A stretch of DNA of 9,837 nucleotides. It comes from an uncultured Bacteroidales bacterium. GTDB lineage: Bacteria; Bacteroidota; Bacteroidia; Bacteroidales; UBA932. Below, piece after piece: positions 1-6,108 of this stretch. The stretch's first letter is position 1; every line of letters starts with the position of its first letter. The DNA lies in the NCBI GenBank assembly GCA_900317065.1, contig ONFK01000040.1, positions 4,651 through 14,487 of the forward strand, written 5' to 3'. The translations under genes were made by a program, and so were the position numbers. The notes below the pieces were generated by a model. That model did no database searches. It was not told the origin of the DNA and saw nothing but the letters and a program-made list of their open reading frames with translations.

Positions 1-18
1 AAATAAAACACCGATAAA

Positions 19-489
19 TTGGCAACTGTAGCATTATTCCCGGGGTCCTTCGATCCTTTTACCGAAGGGCACCTCAATATACTCTGCCGCGCCCTCACGA
101 TGTTCGACGAGGTCGTCGTGGCTGTAGGTATCAACCAGGACAAGAGCGGGTTCTTCTCCACTGAGCAGAAACTGGAGATAATCCGTCAGGCCACGGCCGG
201 CCTGAAGGGAGTGAAGGTCGTCAATTACGACGGGCTCACCATCGACATCTGCCGCGAACTCGGCATACGCCACATAGTAAGGGGCGTCCGGAACATGCTC
301 GACTTCGAAAACGAGCGCAGCATCGCCGATGCAAACCGCCGTCTCGCTCCCGAGATCGAAACCATAATAATCCCTACTGCGCAGGAGTTCGCGCACATTT
401 CTTCTTCCGCAGTGCGCGATATTCTGCGTCATAACGGCGACACCAGTCTCTTCATGCCTGAGGGAGTCAAGCTCCCTTCAGTAAAGTGA
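19..489 (+). CDS. coaD: Phosphopantetheine adenylyltransferase (CoaD)
   Basis: CoaD transfers AMP from ATP to 4'-phosphopantetheine to make dephospho-CoA, the penultimate step of cytosolic coenzyme A synthesis. The 156-residue length is normal for the family. The N-terminus carries the nucleotidyltransferase signature: GSFDPFTEGH at residues 9-18 contains the T/HxGH motif (T15, H18). VRGVRN follows near residues 87-92, and the C-terminal ISSSAVRD motif matches the family's ATP-binding segment. The start is TTG at 19. An in-frame TAA at 4-6 rules out an upstream extension, and the protein begins exactly where CoaD proteins normally do. No clear Shine-Dalgarno motif is visible. Its TGA overlaps the ATG of the next gene, so the two are probably co-transcribed and translationally coupled. 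Identification is firm; the TTG start is inferred from the upstream stop and alignment with the family. Confidence 0.96.
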   Translation: MATVALFPGSFDPFTEGHLNILCRALTMFDEVVVAVGINQDKSGFFSTEQKLEIIRQATAGLKGVKVVNYDGLTIDICRELGIRHIVRGVRNMLDFENERSIADANRRLAPEIETIIIPTAQEFAHISSSAVRDILRHNGDTSLFMPEGVKLPSVK

Positions 490-1310
490 TGCGCCGAGTT
501 ATCTGCATAGTGCTGGCCCTCGTGGCGGGCTTCGGACTGCGGGCGCAGCAGTCTGCGGACGGGGCTTATGCCTTGCTCGACAGCCTCGTGCTGAAATATG
601 TGACGGCCATCCAGACCGAGAGCGTGGAGGCCAAGCAGGGGGAGTGCGAGTTCCTGATAGGATCGGTGCGCGATTCCCTGATGCGCAGGCACCTTGCGGT
701 AAGCCTGTTCAATTATTATAAGGAAGCCCCCGTCATGGGAGACGAGGCGGTAGCCGTCTGGCTCTACGACAACTGGTTCGCAAAGGGAAGAGTCGCCTTC
801 GAAGGAGAATTCGAGGCGCTGGACGCGGAGATGTTCTGCAATATGAACCGCAATACCCTGCTGGGCATGGACGCCCCTTCGCTGAAGGCCCGCAAGCCGT
901 GCGGAGGGCATGTAAATCTGCCTCCGGCCGGAGTCACCAGCCTGATATGGTTCTACGATACGGCCTGCAGCAAGTGCCGGGTGGAGAGCAAGGTGCTGCC
1001 CGCCCTTCTGGAGCGGAATGTGGACTTCCCCCTGACCGTCGTGGCCTTCTATTCCGGCCGGGACCGCAAGGCCTGGAGGGAATTCCGCCGCAGCTTCAAG
1101 GTGGATAATCCCCAAGTCCGGCTTGTGCATTGCTGGGATCCGGATGTGGACAGCGATTATCTGCGCCTCTACGGAGTCATTTCCACCCCGAAGATGTATA
1201 TGGTCGCACCGGAAGGAAGCATTATCGGAAGGCGGCTGGAACCGGAGTCCCTGATCCAGTTGCTGCCGACGGCGAAGTCGATCAACGATATTTTTAGTCA
1301 AAAACAATAA
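489..1310 (+). CDS. Secreted thioredoxin-fold protein with CxxC motif (DUF5106-like N-terminal region)
   Basis: The protein is 273 residues if started at ATG 489, which overlaps the coaD stop (TGATG); GTG at 486 would add one residue. Residues 1-20 form a signal peptide (basic MRR, hydrophobic core, AQ|Q cleavage area), so it should act in the periplasm or at the envelope. Residues ~25-135 are helical, with a pattern (LYDNWFAKG, then LLGMDAPSL) seen ahead of thioredoxin domains in Bacteroidales proteins of the DUF5106/TlpA-like kind. The thioredoxin part covers ~145-260: a beta strand SLIWFYD, the CSKC redox motif at 160-163, and the cis-proline segment STP at 232-234. Family knowledge suggests disulfide exchange or thiol-reductase activity on exported proteins; the substrate is unknown. 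The spacing before the M16 gene contains a promoter, so that gene can be expressed independently. The fold is well supported; the DUF5106 name is from memory of the family. Confidence 0.85.
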   Translation: MRRVICIVLALVAGFGLRAQQSADGAYALLDSLVLKYVTAIQTESVEAKQGECEFLIGSVRDSLMRRHLAVSLFNYYKEAPVMGDEAVAVWLYDNWFAKGRVAFEGEFEALDAEMFCNMNRNTLLGMDAPSLKARKPCGGHVNLPPAGVTSLIWFYDTACSKCRVESKVLPALLERNVDFPLTVVAFYSGRDRKAWREFRRSFKVDNPQVRLVHCWDPDVDSDYLRLYGVISTPKMYMVAPEGSIIGRRLEPESLIQLLPTAKSINDIFSQKQ

Positions 1311-1317
1311 TTTAATA

Positions 1318-1346
1318 TTGATATTCAATAAATATTTATATATTTG
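1318..1346 (+). promoter_or_regulatory. Bacteroides-type promoter of the M16 protease gene
   Basis: TATATTTG at 1339-1346 is an exact match to the -7 consensus TAnnTTTG, and TTG at 1318-1320 lies 18 bases upstream as a candidate -33 element. The region is AT-rich between two GC-rich genes. Transcription would begin about 5-7 bases after 1346, leaving a leader of roughly 10-15 bases before ATG 1366. This also argues against the upstream in-frame TTG at 1318 as the start codon. Confidence 0.75.
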
Positions 1347-1365
1347 CAAAAACAAAATTGGTGAA

Positions 1366-4176
1366 ATGAAAAAGTTGTTTCTATTTCTCTTCGCCGCTGT
1401 AGCGGCCGTTTCTGCATCAGCACAGGACAATCCCATGCTGCGTCCTCTCCCGGGCGACCCTGCCGTAAAGGTGGGCAAGCTTGACAACGGACTCACTTAC
1501 TACATCCGTCACAACGAACTCCCGAAAGGACGTGCCGAGTTTTATCTTGCCACCAATGTCGGTGCAATCCAGGAGACTCCCGACCAGGACGGCCTCGCCC
1601 ACTTCCTCGAGCACATGTGCTTCAACGGAACCGAGCATTTCCCCGGCAAGGGAATTCTCAACTGGCTTCAGAGCATTGGCGCCGAGTTCGGACGCAATAT
1701 CAACGCTTCCACCGGTTTCGAGGAGACTCAGTACATGCTCAACAATATCCCCGTCGAGCGTGCCACGGTGGTTGACTCCTGCCTCATGGTCCTTCGCGAG
1801 TATGCCCACTTCGTGACTAACGCTACCGAGGAAATCGACGCCGAGCGCGGTGTCATCCGCGAGGAGCGCCGCCAGCGCCGCAACGCTTCCTGGCGCAGCT
1901 TCGAGGCATCCCTTCCTTATTATTTCGGCGATACCAAGTATGCCACCTGCACCCTTATAGGTCTGGAGGAGAGCATCATGGGATTCAAGCCCCAGAGCCT
2001 TCACAACTTCTACAAGACCTGGTATCATCCCGACATGCAGGCGGTGGTAGTTGTCGGCGATGTCGATGTCGACCGCACCGAGGCCAAGATCAAGGAGATT
2101 TTCGGCATCATCCCCGCCGAGCCCAATCCGGCCGCGAAGCCCGCAATCGCTTTCCCTGCCAACAAGGAGCCCGTGATCGGAGTGATTACCGATCCCGAGA
2201 ATTCCGCCCCTTCGATCGAAATGGCATGGAAGAGCGAGGCCGCTCCCGAAATGATCAACGCCACCATCGCAGGCGAGATGCAGCAGTACATCAAGCGCCT
2301 CATTTCCATGATGATGGACGAGCGCTTCTCCGATATCACCTCCAAGGCCGACGCTCCCTACATCAGCGGAGGTTTCTATGTGAGCAACCTTATCTATGAG
2401 GCTGTCGAGGCCGCCATGGGCGATGTCACTCTCAAGGAAGACAACATCCTCGGGGGATTCGAGGCCTTCTACACCGAGCTTGAGCGCATGCGCCGCTACG
2501 GTTTCCAGGCCGACGAGTTCAACCGTGCCAAGGCAAATCTGATCTCCGGTCTCGAGACCGCCGCAGAGCGTGCCGACACCCGTCAGAATCCCCAGCTGGT
2601 GCGTCCTCTTCTTAATAACTTCTTCGACCAGACCCCTTATCTCGATCCCAAGGACAATCTCGAACTCGGAAAGCAGATCCTGAATACTCTTACCGTCGAT
2701 ATCATCAATCAGATTGCTCCCCAGCTTCTTACCGAAGAGAATCTCGTAGTCATCTACACGGGTCCCGCCAAGGACGGTATCGCAACTCCTGCCAAGGAGC
2801 AGATCGCAGAGGTTCTGGCCAAGGTGAAAGCCGCCGATATCAAGCCCCTCGAAGGCGAGGAGATCGCAAGCGACTTCCTGGACGCTTCCAAGCTCAAGGG
2901 CGCCAAGGTCAAGAAGACTGCGGAAGGCCCTTACGGCAGCACCGTATGGACTCTCAAGAACGGCGTGAAGGTATATGTGCTTCCCACCGACCACCAGAAA
3001 GACCAGATTCTTATGCGCCTCTATCGCGAAGGCGGCATCAGCACCGTGGCTGACGAGGATCTTGCATCTTTCGACGACAATATCTGGGCGATGTTCAACC
3101 AGAACAGGGGCGTGGCCTCTTTCAGCGGCACGCAGGTCAGCAAGATGCTCACCGGAAAGAATGTTTCCGTGCAGCCCGTGCTCGACAATCTCTACAACGG
3201 CGTGCAGGCCACTTCTACCAAGAAGGATCTTGAGACAGCCTTCCAGCTGATGTATCTCGAGTATGTGCAGCCCCGCTTCGACGAAGAGGAGTACATGGTT
3301 GGCGTGAACCAGCTCAAGGGCATTCTCCCCAATGTGCTGAACACTCCCAACTTCAAGATGCAGAAGAACTTCAGCAAGCTTGCATACAACAACGACCCCC
3401 GTCATCAGACAATCGACATGGGCACTCTCGAGAAAGCCAGCATCGCTACCGTCGAGAAGAATTACCGCCGCATGTTCGCCGACGCTGCCGGGCTCAATCT
3501 CGTGATCGTGGGTGATGTCACTCCCGACGCCGTGAAGCCTCTGGTAGAGAAGTATATAGGCTCCCTGAAGAAAGGCAGGAAGGCTCCCGAATGGATCGAC
3601 AACAACGACCGTCTTGCAGTCGGTGACGTAAAGATGACGGATCCTACCAAGATGGAGACTCCTCAGAGCACGGTGTTCCTCTACTATCACGCGCCCGTCA
3701 AGTACAGCGCCGAGGTTGACGCAGCCCTGAACGTGATGTCGTTCGTGATGGATATGCGCTACGTGGCTTCGCTGCGCGAGGAGATCGGCGGAACATACGG
3801 CGCCCACACTGCCGGCAGCCAGCAGAAGTATCCCAACCAGCAGGCTACTTTCATGGTTCAGTTCCAGTGCAAGCCAGAACTCTGCGATACCCTCCTTACA
3901 GTGGCGAAACGTCAGCTTGCCGAGTTTTGCGCCGAGGGTCCCACCGACGACGAGTTCCAGAAGGCGGTGCTGAACCTCAAGAAGAACATCCCCGAGCAGC
4001 GTATCAGCAACCGTTACTGGATGCGTCAGGTGCGTAACATCATCGAGGGATACGGCGACGAAGATGCTGCCTATGAAGCTGCCGTCGAGGCTCTTACGCC
4101 CGAGAAGGTGCGCGAGGTTGCCGAAGCTGTCGCCGCCGGCGTGAATAGCATCCAGTATGTAATGATTCCTGAGTAA
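1366..4176 (+). CDS. M16 family zinc metalloprotease, exported, two-lobed (PqqL/pitrilysin-like)
   Basis: This 936-residue protein belongs to the insulinase/pitrilysin family. Residues 1-19 are a signal peptide (MKKLF, hydrophobic core, ASA|Q), placing it in the periplasm. The inverted zinc motif HFLEH is at residues 79-83. E160 in the AERGVIREE segment lies 77 residues after H83, the family's HxxEH-x76-E spacing for the third ligand. NINASTGFEETQY (~111-123) is the conserved substrate-binding strand region. The second lobe (~540 onward) lacks HxxEH, as expected for the inactive half, and carries the C-terminal LREEIGGTYG segment near residues 805-815 typical of the substrate-gripping R/Y region. 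Length fits full single-chain M16 proteins of Bacteroidota. ATG 1366 is chosen over TTG 1318 because the signal peptide starts there and the promoter overlaps the extra 16 codons. The stop TAA shares a base with the next ATG. The substrate is unknown; peptide degradation is the family role. Confidence 0.95.
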   Translation: MKKLFLFLFAAVAAVSASAQDNPMLRPLPGDPAVKVGKLDNGLTYYIRHNELPKGRAEFYLATNVGAIQETPDQDGLAHFLEHMCFNGTEHFPGKGILNWLQSIGAEFGRNINASTGFEETQYMLNNIPVERATVVDSCLMVLREYAHFVTNATEEIDAERGVIREERRQRRNASWRSFEASLPYYFGDTKYATCTLIGLEESIMGFKPQSLHNFYKTWYHPDMQAVVVVGDVDVDRTEAKIKEIFGIIPAEPNPAAKPAIAFPANKEPVIGVITDPENSAPSIEMAWKSEAAPEMINATIAGEMQQYIKRLISMMMDERFSDITSKADAPYISGGFYVSNLIYEAVEAAMGDVTLKEDNILGGFEAFYTELERMRRYGFQADEFNRAKANLISGLETAAERADTRQNPQLVRPLLNNFFDQTPYLDPKDNLELGKQILNTLTVDIINQIAPQLLTEENLVVIYTGPAKDGIATPAKEQIAEVLAKVKAADIKPLEGEEIASDFLDASKLKGAKVKKTAEGPYGSTVWTLKNGVKVYVLPTDHQKDQILMRLYREGGISTVADEDLASFDDNIWAMFNQNRGVASFSGTQVSKMLTGKNVSVQPVLDNLYNGVQATSTKKDLETAFQLMYLEYVQPRFDEEEYMVGVNQLKGILPNVLNTPNFKMQKNFSKLAYNNDPRHQTIDMGTLEKASIATVEKNYRRMFADAAGLNLVIVGDVTPDAVKPLVEKYIGSLKKGRKAPEWIDNNDRLAVGDVKMTDPTKMETPQSTVFLYYHAPVKYSAEVDAALNVMSFVMDMRYVASLREEIGGTYGAHTAGSQQKYPNQQATFMVQFQCKPELCDTLLTVAKRQLAEFCAEGPTDDEFQKAVLNLKKNIPEQRISNRYWMRQVRNIIEGYGDEDAAYEAAVEALTPEKVREVAEAVAAGVNSIQYVMIPE

Positions 4177-4475
4177 TGCTTGGAGACGATTACAAGATTC
4201 TGAGCGATACTACCAACAACGGGGTTCGGCACATCACTGCCGAACCCTCTGTGTTGGTGTGTTCCGCCCGGATCGACTTTGACCTTGTGGACGGAAAGAT
4301 CCACAATCTGCAATATGTGAAGGGCTGCAACGGCAATCTTCAGGCGATCGGCCGCCTCCTGGAAGGCCAGGATGCCCGCAGCGCCGCCGCCACCCTCTCC
4401 GGAGTGAACTGCGCCATGCGCGGCACCTCCTGCACCGACCAGCTCTCGCGCATCATCGCCGCGGTGCTGGGGTAG
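4176..4475 (+). CDS. TSCPD domain protein (TIGR03905-like), possibly cut short by an in-frame TAG
   Basis: The 99-residue product starts at ATG 4176, overlapping the M16 stop (TAATG), so translation is probably coupled. The body matches the small TSCPD family: CSARIDFDL (29-37), GCNGNLQAIGRLLEG (50-64), then GVNCAMRGTSCTDQL (76-90), where TSCTDQL corresponds to the signature TSCPDQL. Conserved cysteines are C29, C51, C79 and C86, which in this family could bind metal or a cofactor; the biochemical role is not known to me. The first ~19 residues are an extension before the usual N-terminal strand and coincide with a strong potential RNA hairpin. After TAG 4473-4475 the same frame stays open for 21 codons with strongly GC-biased third positions, so the gene may once have ended at 4541. 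TAG also ends etfB and the acyl-CoA dehydrogenase here, so it is not recoded in this genome. Confidence 0.85.
   Translation: MLGDDYKILSDTTNNGVRHITAEPSVLVCSARIDFDLVDGKIHNLQYVKGCNGNLQAIGRLLEGQDARSAAATLSGVNCAMRGTSCTDQLSRIIAAVLG
4211..4259 (+). other. Strong potential RNA hairpin inside the TSCPD coding region
   Basis: GGGTTCGGCA at 4222-4231 pairs perfectly with TGCCGAACCC at 4238-4247 around a 6-base loop, and G4221-T4248 adds a wobble pair. Below a small internal loop, ACCAACA at 4212-4218 pairs with TGTTGGT at 4252-4258, giving about 18 pairs in under 50 bases. It begins 35 bases after the M16 stop. No U-run follows, so it is not a standard intrinsic terminator. It might stabilise the 3' end of the M16 message or hinder TSCPD translation; both are inference. 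Confidence 0.5.
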
Positions 4476-4541
4476 GAGTCCCGTACCCCCTCCAACACCG
4501 CCGAACTCATTTCCAAAGCCAAGGAGAAGGGATTGATATAA
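4476..4541 (+). pseudogene. Coding-like tail of the TSCPD frame beyond TAG 4473
   Basis: Reading on in the TSCPD frame past TAG gives 21 codons ending in TAA at 4539-4541, including SNTAELISKAKEKGLI, a natural-looking helical C-terminus. Most third positions are G or C, as in neighbouring genes, and composition turns AT-rich only at the very end, where the next promoter begins. This suggests the tail was translated in the recent past, with TAG arising by one substitution (for example from CAG or TGG) or by a sequence error. A chance open stretch of this length cannot be excluded. Confidence 0.4.
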
Positions 4542-4559
4542 AAATATTTACTATATTTG
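4533..4559 (+). promoter_or_regulatory. Bacteroides-type promoter of the ribbon-helix-helix gene
   Basis: TATATTTG at 4552-4559 matches TAnnTTTG exactly; TTG at 4533-4535 is a candidate -33 element with a slightly short 16-base spacer. The ATG of the next gene is at 4564, only 4 bases after the box, so transcription would start at or next to the start codon. Confidence 0.65.
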
Positions 4560-4563
4560 CAAC

Positions 4564-4791
4564 ATGGCACGGAAAAACAAGGCAGGTATAGACCCGCGCT
4601 ACCTCGACAAGGAACGCGCGGCGCTCAAGCGCACGATCCGAAAAAGCGTTTTCTTCAACAAGAAAGAACTGGCTGCAATCAACGAGTACTGCAAGCGTTT
4701 CGGAGTTCGTTCGCGCAGCGCCCTTATCCGTCAGGCCACCATGGAACACATCCTCAAAGAATTGGACGAGAATCATCCTACACTGTTCTGA
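4564..4791 (+). CDS. Small ribbon-helix-helix (RHH) domain protein
   Basis: A 75-residue basic protein. Residues 1-25 are rich in Lys and Arg. From ~26 the pattern is that of an RHH DNA-binding fold: a short beta strand KSVFF (27-31), helix NKKELAAINEYCKRFG (32-47), a turn VRSRS, and a second helix ALIRQATMEHILKEL (53-67). In RHH proteins the strand pairs with that of a second subunit and inserts into the DNA major groove, so a dimeric DNA-binding or regulatory role is likely; mobilisation proteins and antitoxins share the fold. No toxin or relaxase gene is adjacent, so a conserved housekeeping or unknown role is as likely. The start is ATG 4564; a promoter box ends 4 bases before it, suggesting a leaderless or nearly leaderless mRNA. 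It could be co-transcribed with the downstream cysteine-rich frame, 20-odd bases away. Domain call is by pattern, not search. Confidence 0.75.
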   Translation: MARKNKAGIDPRYLDKERAALKRTIRKSVFFNKKELAAINEYCKRFGVRSRSALIRQATMEHILKELDENHPTLF

Positions 4792-4810
4792 TCTAATCTG
4801 AATCACGACA

Positions 4811-5192
4811 TTGAACAAACCGGGCGAAGGCCCACGGCAGGGAGTATTGTGCCCTGGAAGACTGTGCGGTCTATTATCTGCGCTTCGGCCTCTACAGAGA
4901 TGCCTACAAGTGCTACGATGCCGCCGCACGCGTCTGTTCTTACTGCTCGGACGAACTATGGCTTCAGGGCTACCGATGCGACTTCCCGACGCTTCCTCTC
5001 CTGTACCGCTTCCTTGCAATGCACGGCAGATGCCGGGAGCTCGTGAGAAAGCATCCTGCATTGCAGCTCGACTACCGCGGAAGCGAGCTCGAATCCGATT
5101 ATCTCTGGTTCACCACCGACGACCGAGACAGTGAGGCGGAAGTCTGCGGATGTATTGAATACCTGAAGGCCCGGGATTTCGGAAAATCCTGA
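4811..5192 (+). CDS. Cysteine-rich hypothetical protein, probably frameshifted near its start
   Basis: I do not recognise the family. The frame ending at TGA 5190-5192 is open from 4815 (after TGA 4812-4814), 125 codons, and reads like real protein: EYCALEDCAVYYLRFGLYRD, then a CSYC pair, then ELESDYLWFTTDD, ending CGCIEYLKARDFGKS. It has nine cysteines, and YYLRFGLYRDAYKCYDAAA resembles one helix pair of a TPR. No ATG, GTG or TTG lies in that frame before an internal Met more than halfway along. A TTG at 4811 lies in the neighbouring frame. Removing one C from CC at 4820-4821 or CCC at 4831-4833 would join it, giving a start such as MNKRAKAHGREYC or MNKPGEGHGREYC. So either the gene carries a one-base insertion (pseudogene), the base is a sequencing error, or translation uses an unusual start or shift. 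The 382-base span is not a multiple of three for this reason. It follows the RHH gene closely and may share its promoter. Confidence 0.5.
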
Positions 5193-5237
5193 AAAGTATA
5201 TTTTGCGGGCATCGGCACGCGCCAGTCAGAGGTGGTC

Positions 5238-5366
5238 TCAGGGGGAGCGCAGCGGCAGTCTCTGCCCATAAGTGAGCATCCTCCAGATCCATTCGACGGG
5301 GCCGAAGCGGAAATGGCGCAGCCAAAGGCAGCTGAAGGCGATCTGCAGGGCGTAAAGATATACAAA
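5238..5366 (-). pseudogene. 3' remnant of a DUF418-family membrane protein gene
   Basis: The reverse strand of this gap reads FVYLYALQIAF, then SCLWLRHFRFGPVEW, then IWRMLTYGQRLPLRSP and a TGA stop (complement of 5238-5240). FrFGPvEWiWRmLTYg is the characteristic C-terminal motif of DUF418 proteins, polytopic inner-membrane proteins of about 350-400 residues whose function is uncertain. Only the last ~42 codons are present: upstream of ~5366 (reverse sense) the family resemblance stops and no membrane helices continue, because the SDR gene lies there. No start codon is associated with it. Codon positions still look coding and the motif is intact, so the truncation seems recent. It sits tail-to-tail with the cysteine-rich frame, 45 bases away. 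The family call is from motif memory and would be settled by a translated search. Confidence 0.6.
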
Positions 5367-5372
5367 TTTTCG

Positions 5373-5380
5373 TATATTTA
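5373..5380 (+). promoter_or_regulatory. Candidate -7 promoter box of the SDR gene
   Basis: TATATTTA differs from TAnnTTTG only in the last base and lies in the sole AT-rich patch, 24 bases before ATG 5405. No convincing TTG -33 element is visible at the right distance. The box falls immediately beside the breakpoint of the DUF418 remnant. Confidence 0.35.
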
Positions 5381-5404
5381 CGTGACGCAAACACTGATGG
5401 CGAT

Positions 5405-6106
5405 ATGACAGCACTCGTTACCGGAGCCTCCCGCGGGATAGGGGAGAGCATAGCACTTGAACTCGCAGCCCTTGGCTTCGACATGGCACTGGTCGGCCGC
5501 AATGCCGCGGCTCTCGAAAAGGTAAAAGCGAAAATGCAGGGGGTGAAGGTCTGCTGCATAGAGGCAGACCTTTCGCAGGTTGAATCCATTCCCGGGATAG
5601 TTGAGGAGGCGGTATCCGCCCTCGGAGGGCTGGACGTCCTGGTGAACTGCGCGGGCTTGCCGCAGCAGGGGCCGTTCACGGAGGTGACCCCCGAGGAGTG
5701 GGACAGGGTGTTCTCGGTCAACGCCCGTGCGCCGTTCTTCCTCTGCCAGGCGGCGCTTCCCCATCTGAAACGTTCGTCGAGGCCCACCGTAATCAACATT
5801 TCTTCGGTGGTGGGCTTCAAGGGCTACGCGAATCAGAGCGTGTACTCGTCGTCGAAACACGCCCTCGCCGGCTTTACGCAGGTATTTGCGAAAGAGGTGC
5901 AGCCCTTTGGAATAAGGGTGCACCTCATAAGTCCCGGAGGGGTGGCGACGGAGATGGTGAAGAAGATGCGCCCGGACCTGTCCGCCGTGGAACTCATCCA
6001 GCCTGAAGAGATAGCCGAGATAGTGCGCTTTCTCGTAACCCGTAAGGGCACCGGCACTATAGACGAGTTCTACATTCGGCGCTACGGCGGCCTGGCGTTC
6101 GACTGA
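5405..6106 (+). CDS. Short-chain dehydrogenase/reductase (SDR), classical, NADP(H)-type
   Basis: A 233-residue cytosolic oxidoreductase with all classical SDR landmarks: the nucleotide-binding TGASRGIG at 6-13, NCAG at 81-84, structural N106, catalytic S134, Y147 and K151 (YSSSK), and SPGG at 176-179 after the active site. R10 and R32 (in VGRN after the second strand) are positioned as in NADP(H)-preferring members. Such enzymes reduce a keto group to an alcohol or the reverse. The closest general resemblance is to 3-oxoacyl-ACP reductase-like proteins, but the substrate cannot be read from sequence. The short C-terminus (DEFYIRRYG) lacks any extra domain. It starts at ATG 5405, right before MTALVTG; another ATG at 5397 is out of frame. 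It converges on the acyl-CoA dehydrogenase gene with only 2 bases between stops, so it is not in that operon and a functional link is not implied. Confidence 0.9.
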   Translation: MTALVTGASRGIGESIALELAALGFDMALVGRNAAALEKVKAKMQGVKVCCIEADLSQVESIPGIVEEAVSALGGLDVLVNCAGLPQQGPFTEVTPEEWDRVFSVNARAPFFLCQAALPHLKRSSRPTVINISSVVGFKGYANQSVYSSSKHALAGFTQVFAKEVQPFGIRVHLISPGGVATEMVKKMRPDLSAVELIQPEEIAEIVRFLVTRKGTGTIDEFYIRRYGGLAFD

Positions 6107-6108
6107 TT

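Noticed and set aside
1417..3807. A 796-codon open frame on the minus strand opposite the M16 protease gene
   Set aside because: It is a shadow produced by third-position GC bias in the M16 gene. Its translation is repetitive in character (long runs of His, Leu, Val, Gly) with no recognisable motif, while the plus strand holds a complete protease.
4473..4475. TAG recoded as an amino acid in this genome
   Set aside because: The etfB-derived frame and the acyl-CoA dehydrogenase end at TAG exactly where their families end, so TAG works as a stop here.
4564..5192. Toxin-antitoxin pair made of the RHH protein and the cysteine-rich protein
   Set aside because: The RHH fold is shared by many non-antitoxin proteins, and the downstream frame shows no RelE, PIN, HEPN or other toxin motif. 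Adjacency alone does not support it.
5197..5205. TATATTTTG after the cysteine-rich frame as a further promoter
   Set aside because: The spacing inside the box is off by one base, there is no -33 TTG, and no plus-strand gene starts nearby before the SDR gene.
5110..5923. Long minus-strand frames (236 and 181 codons) opposite the SDR gene and the gap before it
   Set aside because: They overlap a complete SDR gene and are in a different frame from the DUF418 motif; the real minus-strand signal in the gap is the short DUF418 tail only.
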